From NCBI GenBank assembly GCA_026724425.1, contig JAIUCV010000076.1:3309501-3373500 (forward strand): 64,000 nt of DNA. The letters are read 5' to 3'. Shown here one piece after another: positions 10,884 to 21,505 of the stretch. A program made the position numbers and the translations under genes. How positions within the stretch are numbered: the first letter of the stretch is position 1; every line of letters begins with the position of its first letter. The notes below the pieces were generated by a model. It was not told the DNA's origin. It saw nothing but the letters and a program-made list of their open reading frames with translations, and did no database searches. The DNA comes from Erythrophleum ivorense. Lineage: Eukaryota; Streptophyta; Magnoliopsida; Fabales; Fabaceae.

Positions 10884-12662
10884 CTATGACTTAGATGAAA
10901 TATGCATGAGACTCAAAGATGGAAAATTGAAAATAAGAAAATAGAAAACAAGGTCAAATGCTATTGACCCCTCCCCCAAACTTAAATTGCACGGTCCCTT
11001 GTGCAAGTAGAAGCTGGAAAGAGAGATCAACGTAACAAAAATAAAATATGAAATGGAAAATTGAAAATAAGAAAATAGAAAACGGTATGTACAATGGTAA
11101 AGGAGTTGTACCTTTCCGGGGCTGTTGTTGGGTGGTGTGGGAACTTCATCGAGGTCGATCGGCTGAGTGAATGACGTCGGTGGTGGTGATCCGCCAGCTC
11201 TCCTTTTGCGCCTGCTTCTACGCAACACCGGCTCCGCGGTCTCAGTTGCTTTCGGCGATGTGCACGAAAGCTTGGCCTTCAGGACATTGACCGTCTCGGT
11301 GAGCTTCTTGATTAGCTCAGCCTGCTTCTTGAATCCTTTGCGCAGCAGCCGGATGTGCTCATGAGCTTTGACTATGGCTGGGGCGCTGCCGCTGGCGTTG
11401 TAAGGGATGAAGTCGAAGTCGTCTTGTCCGCTCGCTTGATTCTCCGAAGGCTCTCCTTCGTCGTTCCCCTGTTCCTCGTTTACCGTCGCATCGCCTCCGT
11501 CCATGAACAACTGGTGAGCTGTGGGAAGGAAGATAATCCCGTCTCTGGTGTCGTGGCTAGTGAGTTCCTTGTTCGGGAGGAAGATCTTCGAGACGCCAAA
11601 AGTAGGGTGCTCGAAGCGATATACGTGCTTCCCGTTGTGCGTCCCCCTCAAGAACCAGGTTTTGTTGAGGTAGGCGATATCCATGAACTGAGGCGGGTGC
11701 GTCGGCGCCGGCAGCTGCACGTTGGTTGCAAGCAGGATTGGGGTGATCATGCTCCCGATTGCTAGATAGGAGTCTTTGATCTTCCCCTGTTCATAAGCAA
11801 GCTCCGCATTCCTCATGCATTGCTTGAAGGAGTCTAGAATCGTCCACGCTCTGCTAGCTCTCTTGAGATCCCCTCGCATGTCCTCGCCGTTGTCCAGCCG
11901 CTGCAACTTCTGTTCAAGGGAAATGTCGATTAGCTCGAACTCCTGCTTGGTGATGTTGGCGCACTCGTGTCGCGCGAAGAGCGTGTGGGCAATCGCCTTG
12001 TGTGCATAGCGGATGGCAGGGCTGCGGATGTGACCACCTTTGTTTGCTGAGATTTGGTAAGGCCTCGAGCTTATCATCTCCCAGAGGCCAATCAGCTCTG
12101 CGCCTGGAACGCACGTCTCGGTATCCAAACCGACATCTTCCTCCAACTTGTATATCCTCTCAAGATCGGCGATACTCAGCCGGTATTCGGCGCCGGAGAG
12201 CTCAAAGGTGATAAACCCGAGTCCATCCCTCTTGATGTCTGCTGTGGCTTCTGCCGGATGTCTTCGCACCTTCAGGGAAGCGAGAAATTGTATCGCTTGG
12301 TTCCTGTACGCCGGTAAAGCGAGCTTCATGAACTCACCAAGCTCAGTCTGGAAGAAAATATCTTCCACATCCTCCTCTATCCCGAGCGCCCTGAGCGTTT
12401 CTCCGTGTGGATAGCGCATTGGGAGGAACTTCATCCTTCGGAGGATGCGGATGCGGCCTTGGACTCCATAAGGCCTCGGAATCGTCGACTCGTCCAGGTC
12501 CTGCTCAACGGTTTCGGCAAACGCCGGTGATTGTTCCTCTGTTGCGCCCTTCTTTCTCTTCCCACTATAGCCCACTTTCCTCTTTCCTTCTCTCTTTTCC
12601 CTTCTTGCTCTCTCTCTGTCATCTTCTTGAGGGTTTTGTCTCCCTGATCTCGTGTTTGTCAT
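10884..12662 (-). CDS. Athila env-like protein (ATHILA ORF-1 family)
   Basis: An open frame of ~592 residues from MTNTRSGRQ (12662); nine extra upstream codons are possible. The N-terminus is very basic and charged. The middle carries the conserved block I associate with the ATHILA ORF-1 family (RYPHGETLRALGIEEDVE, LSGAEYRLSIADLERIY, HTLFARHECANITKQEFELI). A heptad-like stretch near residue 450 (LLRKGFKKQAELIKKLTETV) may be a coiled coil. The last ~90 residues are hydrophobic (YRFLFSYFQFSISYFIFV), which would fit a membrane anchor, but they overlap the hairpin/purine tract and could be 3' non-coding sequence read through. CTTTGTCTTGGTAG|GT before the ATG looks like a splice acceptor, in line with spliced env messages proposed for Athila. 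Its function as an envelope is unproven. Confidence 0.8.
   Translation of the reverse strand: MTNTRSGRQNPQEDDRERARREKREGKRKVGYSGKRKKGATEEQSPAFAETVEQDLDESTIPRPYGVQGRIRILRRMKFLPMRYPHGETLRALGIEEDVEDIFFQTELGEFMKLALPAYRNQAIQFLASLKVRRHPAEATADIKRDGLGFITFELSGAEYRLSIADLERIYKLEEDVGLDTETCVPGAELIGLWEMISSRPYQISANKGGHIRSPAIRYAHKAIAHTLFARHECANITKQEFELIDISLEQKLQRLDNGEDMRGDLKRASRAWTILDSFKQCMRNAELAYEQGKIKDSYLAIGSMITPILLATNVQLPAPTHPPQFMDIAYLNKTWFLRGTHNGKHVYRFEHPTFGVSKIFLPNKELTSHDTRDGIIFLPTAHQLFMDGGDATVNEEQGNDEGEPSENQASGQDDFDFIPYNASGSAPAIVKAHEHIRLLRKGFKKQAELIKKLTETVNVLKAKLSCTSPKATETAEPVLRRSRRKRRAGGSPPPTSFTQPIDLDEVPTPPNNSPGKVQLLYHCTYRFLFSYFQFSISYFIFVTLISLSSFYLHKGPCNLSLGEGSIAFDLVFYFLIFNFPSLSLMHISSKS
10965..11006 (-). 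other. Hairpin followed by internal purine tract (E2)
   Basis: On the minus strand, TTGCAC-AAGGGACC-GTGCAA forms a perfect 6-bp stem, followed within a few bases by AAGTTTGGGGGAGGGG. It has the same order as in E1 (4869) and B (61828), here inside the 3' end of the env-like frame. Confidence 0.5.
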
Positions 12663-13632
12663 TGTACCTACCAAGACAAAGAAGGTCACGCATAAATCAG
12701 TCCAAGCTACAATTGCGCAAAACAGTCGAGAGAGAATATATTCAGAAAAACTCTAATCTCCCTGAAAACGAATTTTCGAAATTTTCAATATAAGCCAAAA
12801 TCAATTCTACTCTCTCATCATCCAAACCGATAATAGCTAATTCAAGAGGAAAAACTTGAAATAAGATCGAATTCTAGGGTGAGGTAAGGCGTTAGCTTGA
12901 ATTAATCGATAAAAATCTAAGCCTAGAAATTCATTCCTTCAAACCGGAAATTACTTGCATGCACTGATTGAATCCGTCAACCTTAGTTGAAATCAAGGCA
13001 AATTAGATGATTTAAAAGCAAAATCTTCCAATTCCCAAGTGAAACCCCATTGGAGAGGCTTAACGAGAGAATCGAATTCCGAAAGGGGTGGATTACCTTG
13101 AATCGACTTGCGAGTTGAGCTAAACAAAGACTTGCGGTCTCAAAATCGGTGGATTTAGAGTGAGAGGGATTTTGAAATTCGAAATTTGAGTGAAAAATGA
13201 GAGAGATCGAGTTTTTGGCTTTGAGGAAAAACGGGAAAAAGGCTTAAAAGAAGAAATGCGAGATTTTTTTTCATAAGTTAAAACGGAGAGGAGGAAGGGT
13301 TTTTCTCGGAAAAGTCAACAGAGGAGAGTTGACTTACCTGGGCGGGCTGTCAAACAGGTTGATCCAGGGGAGGAAACCTGTTTGACAACCCGTTTGAGCC
13401 AATTTCTCAGACAATCAACCCGTTTTGGGTTGATTTTCAACAACTTTTCTGCTCAATGGAGGTTTCTCATTTTCCAACTTGATATACTAGCCAAAACCTG
13501 AACATAACAGCAGAGACAAAATGTAAAAACAGCAAAAGATCCAAAATTAAAAGTAATATATACAAAAGGATAGTCATGGGATTCCCTCCCAAGTGGGCTT
13601 GTTTAAGGTCACAAGCTTGACCTTCAATCATT
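12663..13632 (-). other. E2 pol-env spacer with hairpins
   Basis: No coding region is seen. Two stems stand out. One, at 13577-13591, is the TGGGA/TCCCA hairpin just after the pol stop. The other has 17-nt arms at 13344-13360 and 13375-13391 built on GTCAAACAGGTT/AACCTGTTTGAC, with one mismatch and a 14-nt loop. The region would serve as an intron or leader for env expression if splicing occurs (inference). Confidence 0.55.
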
Positions 13633-15850
13633 TTAGGCAACTTCTGGATCATGGAGAAAGACTGAACTCCCCTCTCCTATCACCAGATTCGCCATATAAG
13701 GCTTAACTCGCTGGCCATTCACGGTGAAATCTCCTCCTTCTTTGTTTAACAAAGTCACTGCTCCATAAGGTAACACCTCCTTGACGACAAACGGTCCTGA
13801 CCAGCGTGACTTGAGCTTCCCAGGGAAAAGTTTGAGGCGCGAATTGTACAACAGAACCTGGTCACCAGCCTTGAATACTTTGGGCACAATCCTTTTGTCA
13901 TGAAATACCTTAGTCCTTTCTTTGAAGATCTTGGAACTCTCGTAAGCATCAAGGCGAATTTCTTCCAGCTCGTGCAGATCCATTTCCCTCTTTGGGCAGT
14001 CTTGAGGTCCATGTTCAGCATCTTGATTGCCCACTGAGTCTTGTACTCCAACTCAACCGGAAAGTGACAAGATTTCCCATAGACAAGACAATAAGGTGTC
14101 CTCCCAATTGGCGTTTTGTAGGCAGTCTGGTAGGCCCACAAAGCATCATTCAGTTTTGCTGACCAGTCCCTCCTAGAAGAGCTGACAGTCTTGTGAAGAA
14201 TGGCCTTGATCTGCTTGTTGGAAACTTCCACCTGGCCGCTGGTTTGTGGGTGGTAAGGAGTGGCTACTTTGTGCTTCACTCCATGCTTTTTCAGAAGGTT
14301 CTCAAAAACCTTGTTCACAAAATGTGATCCTCCATCACTGATTACACACCTCGGCACACCAAATCTTGGGAAGATTATGGTGTTAAACAGCTTCAACACA
14401 ACCTTTGAATCATTTGTAGGGGCTGCAATTGCCTAAACCCATTTAGAAACGTAGTCGACGGCCACTAGTATGTAAGAGTTTCCGTGAGAAGGAGGGTTGA
14501 ATGGTCCAACGAAGTCTATTCCCCAAACATCAAATATTTCGACCTCTAAGATAGGATGCTGTGGCATCTCGTTCCTTGCTGAGATGTTTCCAGCTCGCTG
14601 GCAAGCATCACACTTAGCTATATAGGCTTGAGTGTCCTTGAACAAACTTGGCCACCAATATCCCGCTTGCAAAACCTTTGAAGCTGTCTTGAAAGTAGCA
14701 AAATGTCCACCGTAGCTTGAACCATGGCAGTGATACAGAATCTCCTCAACCTCAGCCTCGGCAACACACCTTCTAAACAAACCATCATTGCCTCTGTTGA
14801 ACAAGTAGGGCTCATCCCAATAAAAGTGGTTCACATCTCTAAAGAACTTCTTCTTTTGGTACCCAATGATGTCCTTGGGGATCTCTCCAATAACCAAGTA
14901 GTTCACAAAATCTGCGTACCAAGGCAGCTTCTCATCTTCTAAGGCGTGAACCTCCTCTCGCTTCTCTTTCAGCTCAAAACCTTCTCGCAGCACTCCTAAA
15001 GCCATCAGCTGTTCTTCAGGAAGAGAGTCATTGATTGGTAGCTCTTCATCTACTCTCAGCCTAGAGAGGTGATCAGCCACACTGTTTTCAGCTCCCTTCT
15101 TGTCCACAATCTCAAGATCAAATTCTTGCAAGAGAAGCAACCAGCAGAGGAGCCTCGGCTCGGCTTGGCATCTTTCTTCGTGTAGAGGTACTTTAATGCA
15201 GCGTGGTCAGTATGAACTACTACCTTGGATCCCACTATATAGCTGCGAAATTTATCGAATGCAAAGACAACAACTAAGAGTTCCTTCTCCGTGGTGGTAT
15301 AGCGAGTCTGTGCCTCGTCGAGTGTTCTACTTGCATAGTAGATAACGTTCAGTTTCTTCTCAACCTACTGTCCTAACACAGCACCAACAGCAAAATCTGA
15401 AGCATCACACATAACCTCAAACGGTAGATCCCAATTCGGAGCTTGGACAATCGGTGCGCTACACAAGGCGTCTTTGATTCTCAAGAAAGCTTGGCGGCAA
15501 TCCTCATCAAACAAGAAGTCCTTCTCCTTGCATAAAAGTCTGGTGAGCGGCCTTGCTATCTTAGAGAAATCCTTAATGAAGCGCCTGTAGAAACCCGCAT
15601 GTCCCAAAAAGCTCCTAACATCTTTAACTGACTTCGGCTCTCCCAACTGAAGCATCACCTCAATTTTGGCTTGGTCAACCTCAATGCCTCTTTCTGAGAT
15701 CTTGTGCCCCAAAACTATGCCTTCTTGCACCATGAAGTTACACTTCTCCCAATTCAGCACCAAGTTGGTCTCTTCACATCGTTTCAAGACCCTGCACAAG
15801 TTCAACAAACACGAGGAAAAGGACGAGCCATATACGGAAAAGTCATCCAT
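13633..15850 (-). pseudogene. E2 pol: RT C-terminus, RNase H, integrase (broken)
   Basis: Reading from 15850 down: RT palm from MDDFSVYG, then the RNase H start (FEVMCDASDFAVGAVLGQ) with a TAG at 15365-15367. The frame continues to about 15160, where a ~5-nt duplication shifts it. The next frame holds the RNase H tail (DKKGAENSVADHLSRL) and the integrase zinc finger and core (CDACQRAGN, WGIDFVGPF), ending at a TAG (14433-14435) after SKWV. The integrase resumes with ISDGGSHF and TPYHPQTSGQVEVSNKQIK (third catalytic acid present), then shifts frame near 13985. The C-terminal part (LLYNSRLKLFPGKLKSRW) ends at 13633. There are at least two stops and three frameshifts, so it is non-functional. 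Confidence 0.85.
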
Positions 15851-18800
15851 AGACCATTTCCTCTATCAAATCCGAGAATATTGAAAGCATGCAGCGCTGG
15901 AAAGTAGCTGGGGCGTTACATAGTCCAAACGGCATCCTCCGATAAGCAAAGGTGCCGTATGGACATGTAAAAGTGGTTTTTTCCTGGTCATCCGGGTGAA
16001 TAGGAACCTGGAAAAACCCACTATAGCCATCTAGGAAACAGTAAAAAGGATGACAAGCAAGCCTTTCAAGCATTTGATCTATGAATGGTAAAGGAAAATG
16101 GTCTTTCCTAGATGCAGCATTAAGCTTTCTATAGTCAATGCACATTCTATGGCCCACTATTACCCTAGAAGGGATCAGCTCATCGTTTTCGTTCTTGATG
16201 ACTGTGATACCACCCTTTTCCGGGACACAATGTACAGGTGAAACCCAAGTACTGTCCGAAATCGGGTAAATAATCCCAGCATCAAGAAGCTTTAAAACTT
16301 CTTTCTTAACTACTTCTTTAAGCTTTGGGTTCAATCTACGTTGGTGCTCAATTGATCCCTTCGATTCGTTCCCAAGATGAATTCTGTGAGTGAAAAGAGT
16401 AGGGGAGAGACCCTTGATATCATCTAGCGAATAACCAAGAGCTCTCCTGTACTTTCGCAACTCAGCAAGAAGGGTATCTAGCTCATGAGGGGTTAATGCA
16501 GCATTTACTATGACAGGATAAGTGGAGTTAAGACCTAAGAACGCATACCTGAGCCCTTTTGGGAGAGGTTTGAGCTCGACTTTGGGAGCTTTAAGCTCAG
16601 ACCAGTCATCTTCGGCGATCTGTCTAGGCAAAACTTCTTCACTCGGATTCTTCTCGAGTGCAAACAAGTTGGAAACCTGTTTGGCATCCTGTTTATCCGC
16701 TGACTCTGCTTCGGCAAGCTTCTCAAAGCCTACCTCTCCGTCTAAAGCTCCGTGTGAGTCTAACAGCCACGCATAACCCAAGCTCTCGGCCTGTAGACTT
16801 CCAAACTCAGCATTATCCTTCGTGAGAGCAACATGCAACTTATCCTCAACCGCTAACTCCTCTAAGTACTCGTCAGCAAGTTGATCAAAAGTTTCTATGT
16901 AGAAGGTCTGGCCACTTATGGTTGGCTGCTTCATCACGTCATTGATATCGAAGACCATCCTACAGTCCTTCCCCAGATTCAACTCTATTTTCCCATGCTT
17001 CACATCAATAATAGCTCCAGCAGTTGCCAAGAATGGCCTTCCCAAGATCAAGGGATCCTTGGGTTCCTCATCCATTTCCAACACTATGAAATCTGTGGGC
17101 ACTACTACATTGCCTACTTTGAGTGGCATATCCTCAAGCATTCCCCTCGGTAATCTGATGGATCGATCAGCAAGCACTAGTGAGAAGTTGCATTTCTTGT
17201 ACTCGCTAAACCCAAGTCGCTTAGCCACTGTCATAGGCATGATACTAACACTGGCTCCCAAGTCACATAAACTGTTTTTGAAAGTTAGGGGACCTAGAGA
17301 GCAAGGTAAAGTGAAGCTCCCTGGATCACCTAGCTTTTTGAAGACCACTTTACTCTGAATTATGGCGCTGCACTCCTGAGATAGTACTACCATGCCTTGA
17401 ACTTCTTTAGTCCTTTCCAAGATTGCATCTTTCAAAAACTTTTGATACGGCGGTATCAACATGAAGGCATCCAGAATCGGCATTTTCACTTCAATCTCTG
17501 CCATCACCTTATCAAATAGCCCCTTGTATTTCTCTACTAACTGTTTCTTGAAGCGCCCTGGAAATGGCATTGGCGGTTTGTAAGCTGGAGGAACAAAGGG
17601 AGTTTCCTTGCCCTTTTTGTTCTCCTTCTCAACTGATTTAGGGGCTTCTCTCACTTTCCTAGCTTCCGACTCATTCTCCAAAGTAACCTCAGTGTCTTCC
17701 TCAATCAAATCCTCCCCCTCTTGAATCACAACGTCCTCGTTGTGTTGAACCGGTGCTCCTCTGTTGGGAAGTACTTTTCCGCTGCGCAGTGTGACTGCTT
17801 TGGCATACTCCTTAGGGTTTGGTATTGGCTTTCCAGGTAGGATCCCCTTGGAGCTGCTGCTTTGTTGAGACTCCAGGTGCCTGACTTTGGAGCTTAGTTC
17901 CTCTAACTTCCGTGTCATTTCATGCTGCGAACTAGTCATTTCGTGATGTGCACTATCAACTTTATTGTGTATCTCCGCCAATTTGATGTGGAGATCACTT
18001 GCTCCGCTGATTTGCCCTTGGAGAAGCTGCTGCAACATCTGTTTCATGTCGGAATCCTGACTTGAATGGCTCCCAACTTGAGCTTGAGTGGAAACTTGTT
18101 GCGGTGCAGCAAAGGTCTTTGGCGGGAAATTTTTTTTGTAGTAAACCACCTGCTGTCCGGCTTGTGGCTGAGCTTGCTGCGGTGGATAGACCTGGTCTTG
18201 TGGGTTTTCCACGTTGGTAGAGCGGTAGGAAAGGTTCGGGTTGTTTTTGTAATTGATGAACCCCTTTTGGTATCCACCTTGATTGTTGATGTAGCTCACC
18301 TCTTCAACCTGTGTTTCCTCCTCCTCTTCGACCACATCATCCTCGTAAACAAAGTGCACGTACTTCTGCTGACCGCTGATCATCTTGTCAAACTTATCGT
18401 TGAGCGTCTTTATCTCTTTCTTGAGCTTCTCCTCGGTAAGTGAACTGCCTCTATCAGATCTGTCATACTCCTCATTGTAATTGCCATCACTTGTGGCAAT
18501 ATTTTCAACCAGAAGCAAATCGTCATCAACGTCTTGGCCCATGAAGTATCCATTGCTAGCTGTGTCCAACAACATACGGTACTTCGGTAAAACGCCTCGG
18601 TACAACGTACTCAGCAAATTCTCCTTGGAGAAACCGTGGTGAGGGCACTGCATCTGATATCCCTGGAAGCGCTCATACGCCTCACCGAAAGTCTCGCTGC
18701 TCAGCTGTGTGAAACCCGATATTTCGTTCCTCAACTTCGCTGTCCGTGACGTTGGAAAGAACTTAGCCAGAAAAGCTCTCTTGCATTGGTCCCAAGTAGT

Positions 18801-19358
18801 GACCGATCCTTCAGGAAATGATGTTTCCCAAGCTAGTGCTTTGCCGCCCAAAGAGAAAGGAAAAAGCCTTAACTTGAAGCCATCTTCGGACACGCCATTT
18901 ATTTTCTGCAAGGAACAGAGTCGGTCGAACTTGTCAAGGTGCTTCAACGGATCCTCATCCCTCATTCCGTGAAATTGCGAATTCTCCACCAAAGAGATCA
19001 AGCTGGTCTTGATTTCAAAGTTGTTATTGGGGACTGGTGGTGGGGTAATTCCGTGGCGGTTAAGGTGAGAATTCGGAGTATCTCCAGCTCCGATTTGTCG
19101 AGCAACGCGTGGAGGATGAACGGGATGCGCTCCGTCATTCTGCTGGTTTGCGGCCTGATGTGCCGCCTGAGGCGGTGCGTGCACCCCTGGTGGGTCTGCC
19201 ATCTGCGGAAACTGTGGTGGTGTGTTGTCTAACTGCTGTTCAGCTCTCAGCTGCTGTTCAGCTCTGTCTCTTGCTCGCTTATCCCGCTTTGCTTGCTCAG
19301 CTTTCTCTAGATCACTTGGACTGAACAAATTGCTACGACCGCGAGAACGTGTGTGCAT
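15843..19358 (-). CDS. E2 Gag-protease-RT N-terminal polyprotein (ends at frameshift)
   Basis: 1171 codons from MHTRSRGRSN. The capsid domain lies at about residues 110-270 (LRLFPFSLGGKALAWE, YERFQGYQMQCPHHGF). A long acidic/Q-rich linker follows, then the retropepsin core LCDLGASVSIMP (~residue 705; DLG is usual in Athila) with LILGRPFLATAGA. The RT has VDYRKLN-like MCIDYRKLNAASRKDHFPLPFIDQ and YRRMPFGLCNAPATFQRCM. The frame ends in EEMVYG: two bases are missing (or one added) immediately before the MDD catalytic motif, so RT is cut at its active site. A splice-acceptor-like TTCTTTTGCAG|GT lies just before the ATG, within a 63-bp tandem duplication (19358 and 19421). Confidence 0.88.
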   Translation of the reverse strand: MHTRSRGRSNLFSPSDLEKAEQAKRDKRARDRAEQQLRAEQQLDNTPPQFPQMADPPGVHAPPQAAHQAANQQNDGAHPVHPPRVARQIGAGDTPNSHLNRHGITPPPVPNNNFEIKTSLISLVENSQFHGMRDEDPLKHLDKFDRLCSLQKINGVSEDGFKLRLFPFSLGGKALAWETSFPEGSVTTWDQCKRAFLAKFFPTSRTAKLRNEISGFTQLSSETFGEAYERFQGYQMQCPHHGFSKENLLSTLYRGVLPKYRMLLDTASNGYFMGQDVDDDLLLVENIATSDGNYNEEYDRSDRGSSLTEEKLKKEIKTLNDKFDKMISGQQKYVHFVYEDDVVEEEEETQVEEVSYINNQGGYQKGFINYKNNPNLSYRSTNVENPQDQVYPPQQAQPQAGQQVVYYKKNFPPKTFAAPQQVSTQAQVGSHSSQDSDMKQMLQQLLQGQISGASDLHIKLAEIHNKVDSAHHEMTSSQHEMTRKLEELSSKVRHLESQQSSSSKGILPGKPIPNPKEYAKAVTLRSGKVLPNRGAPVQHNEDVVIQEGEDLIEEDTEVTLENESEARKVREAPKSVEKENKKGKETPFVPPAYKPPMPFPGRFKKQLVEKYKGLFDKVMAEIEVKMPILDAFMLIPPYQKFLKDAILERTKEVQGMVVLSQECSAIIQSKVVFKKLGDPGSFTLPCSLGPLTFKNSLCDLGASVSIMPMTVAKRLGFSEYKKCNFSLVLADRSIRLPRGMLEDMPLKVGNVVVPTDFIVLEMDEEPKDPLILGRPFLATAGAIIDVKHGKIELNLGKDCRMVFDINDVMKQPTISGQTFYIETFDQLADEYLEELAVEDKLHVALTKDNAEFGSLQAESLGYAWLLDSHGALDGEVGFEKLAEAESADKQDAKQVSNLFALEKNPSEEVLPRQIAEDDWSELKAPKVELKPLPKGLRYAFLGLNSTYPVIVNAALTPHELDTLLAELRKYRRALGYSLDDIKGLSPTLFTHRIHLGNESKGSIEHQRRLNPKLKEVVKKEVLKLLDAGIIYPISDSTWVSPVHCVPEKGGITVIKNENDELIPSRVIVGHRMCIDYRKLNAASRKDHFPLPFIDQMLERLACHPFYCFLDGYSGFFQVPIHPDDQEKTTFTCPYGTFAYRRMPFGLCNAPATFQRCMLSIFSDLIEEMVYG

Positions 19359-19563
19359 AAACCTGCAAAAGAAGGAAAAGCAGCTCCCAAACAGCAGATA
19401 TAGAAAGTTTATTTGATGTTTAAACCTGCAAAACAGAGAAAGCAGCTCCCAAACAGCAAATATTGATATTGCAATGGAAAGTAATAATGAAAAACTTGAT
19501 CTTGAAAATTATCCAATTCAAAAATGCTCAAACTTAAAACTCCAAATGGCAACGGCGCCAAAT
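19359..19563 (-). other. E2 leader and tRNA-Asp primer-binding site
   Basis: On the minus strand the LTR end (...CCTGTTTCA) is followed after three bases by TGGCGCCGTTGCC (19548-19560), complementary to tRNA-Asp. The leader carries two near-copies (offset 63 bp) of a ~43-bp segment with AAACCTGCAAAA, so the splice-acceptor-like site upstream of gag is duplicated. Confidence 0.75.
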
Positions 19564-20937
19564 TGAAACAGGATTTTTGCGTGTTCAATTAACAATCCCA
19601 CTCATGTCATTGTGGTCTTGAGAGTCAATCCATAATGGAGCTAGTTGAAAACAATTTCGAATGCAAGAAATGATCAAGTCAAGAGCAACGGTTTCAAATG
19701 TAACAAGTGAACTTAGAACAAAAACGTAAATGCGATGAAAACCGTAAAATGCAAGCCGTAATGAATGCAATTCAAGAAGCAATATGCAATAAACGTTTAG
19801 CTAAATGAAAGATGTAAACTTAATGATAAAAGGGAGAGTCTTGGGATGAGACAATCGATTACAAGTCCTTAGGGTTCAATAAAATGTCTAGAAATACTCA
19901 ACTAGAGCTAAGTCCTAGGAAGGGAGTTCAAGGAGAAAGGTTAGCCCACTCCCGTGGTGAAAACCACAAAGCTATCCTCGGAATCATAGGAGCTAACTTT
20001 CGGTTAGTGACTCCGATGGAAGCCAGCCTTAAGCGCCAACTCTCCTAGACCAATGAGCTCTCCAGACATCCACTTCCGTGTGTAGGAATGAGCTCATCTC
20101 TTTGCTGGTCGGTCCAATCTCTCTATGCACTTTCGGTGGAAGAGAGATCTTGGATCTAGATCTAAGTGATCAAAGAAGGTCTAGCCTTAAGCAAACCCAG
20201 CAAGGAAGGACCTTTTGGAAAGATTAAAACCCTCTAGACACTAGATAGAACCCCAATTTCTTCTAATCTATCTCATCCCTCAAGACCCAAGAAGATTCAC
20301 TCACTACCCATAACAAGAACACCAAATCCTAGAGAGGAAAGGGCCCTAATCATAGATAGAAGGAGAGAATAGCGTGAAATTAAGCAAGATAAGAAGATTG
20401 CAAGATGAAATGACTAAACTTGATTAGAAATTCAAAGCAAATCGTACAAATCAAGCTTAGAGCTAAAACAAAGGTTTTTGTGTTCTTGATAAAGAAAATT
20501 ACAAGATAAGATCCAAAGAAATTAGGTTTAAGGCTTTATATAGTTCCAAGGAAATAGAAGCCCTCAGTCAACTCATTTAAGTTGACCCATCTCCTTCCCA
20601 ATTCGCACAACTCGAAATAGATCAGGTAAATCGCGGGTCAACTCTCTTCCTCTGGTCAATGCTCAGCTTTTCGTCGGCAAACAGGTTCTCAACCTGTTTC
20701 TCATCCTGTTTGCGCCCAGACTTCACTCCTTTTTCATCTTCACTCCGTTTCTCCCCTTCTTCAGATCCAAAACACCTGATACAACTTCCAAATGCACAAC
20801 TAATGCAATGCAAGTCCTAAATGCCATGTGTTTGTACAATGCAAGAGATCTACACTAAAATGCTAAGGATATGAGCTAATATGGGGGTGAAACTAGATGG
20901 AATATGCTCCTAAATGATGCAAAATACAGAGACATCA
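19564..20937 (-). repeat. E2 5' LTR (complete, 1374 bp)
   Basis: On the minus strand it starts TGATGTCTCTG and ends CCTGTTTCA next to the primer-binding site. It includes the AAACAGGTT-CTC-AACCTGTTT hairpin (20679-20699). The right-hand flank begins TCTAC, typical M1 sequence. Confidence 0.88.
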
Positions 20938-21409
20938 TCTACCGCCGAAAAGATTTACCTCGATCAATTGCAAAACTAACCTCCACGTGTAGTAGACCTC
21001 CACAGTAGACCTCCGGAAAAAAAACATTTTTCTCGATCAATTGCAAAACTAACCTCCACGTGGAGTAGACCTCCGTAGAGATCTACGTTGTAGGTCTACT
21101 TATTAGGTCTACTAAGTAGATCTACGTTGTAGGTCTACTATTATATGTGTTATTTTGTAAATCGTTTTTTGGGTCAATATATCTAGTATTTTGAAAATTT
21201 TCTTGAACAGTTGGTTGTTTTTACTTGTTTACTTGCTTATATATGAGTTTCAAATGTTCATTCGGTGTGATTGAGGCTCTATTCGGTTTTCTTTTAAATT
21301 AGTTAACTAGCTTAATTTATTGGTAGACCGATGTGGAGGTCTACACGTTAGGTCTACGCCTTAGGTCTACTAATCTACTTATGTTGTTTTGTTTGTTTTT
21401 GTTGCAGAA

Positions 21410-21505
21410 ATGGTTTGTTTAGCTTCCGTCTATGGAAAATGGCTGATGTTAGAAGACAGGTCATGGCATGTGATGCGCCTTTGCATCTCTGTTCATAGTT
21501 TATAG
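21410..21505 (+). pseudogene. MURA-like N-terminal fragment
   Basis: After an intron-like acceptor (TTTGTTGCAG), an ATG opens 31 codons beginning MVCLASVYGKWLMLEDRSW and then stops. The V-x-G-x-W pattern near the start resembles the N-terminus of plant MULE (MURA) transposases. No further transposase is found downstream, so it is at most a remnant. Similarity was judged by eye and over a very short length. Confidence 0.3.

Larger units (their letters stand above)
8330..20937 (-). mobile_element. E2: Athila LTR retrotransposon with env-like ORF
   Basis: Read on the minus strand: 5' LTR (20937-19564), tRNA-Asp primer-binding site, gag-protease-RT-RNase H-integrase, spacer with hairpins, env-like ORF, purine tracts, 3' LTR (9436-8330). 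Gag type, primer and ORF order are those of the Athila clade. The 3' LTR lacks its terminal ~267 bp, although the remaining 1107 bp are almost identical to the 5' LTR. Pol carries several disabling changes, so this copy cannot be autonomous, but the env-like frame is open. Confidence 0.9.
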
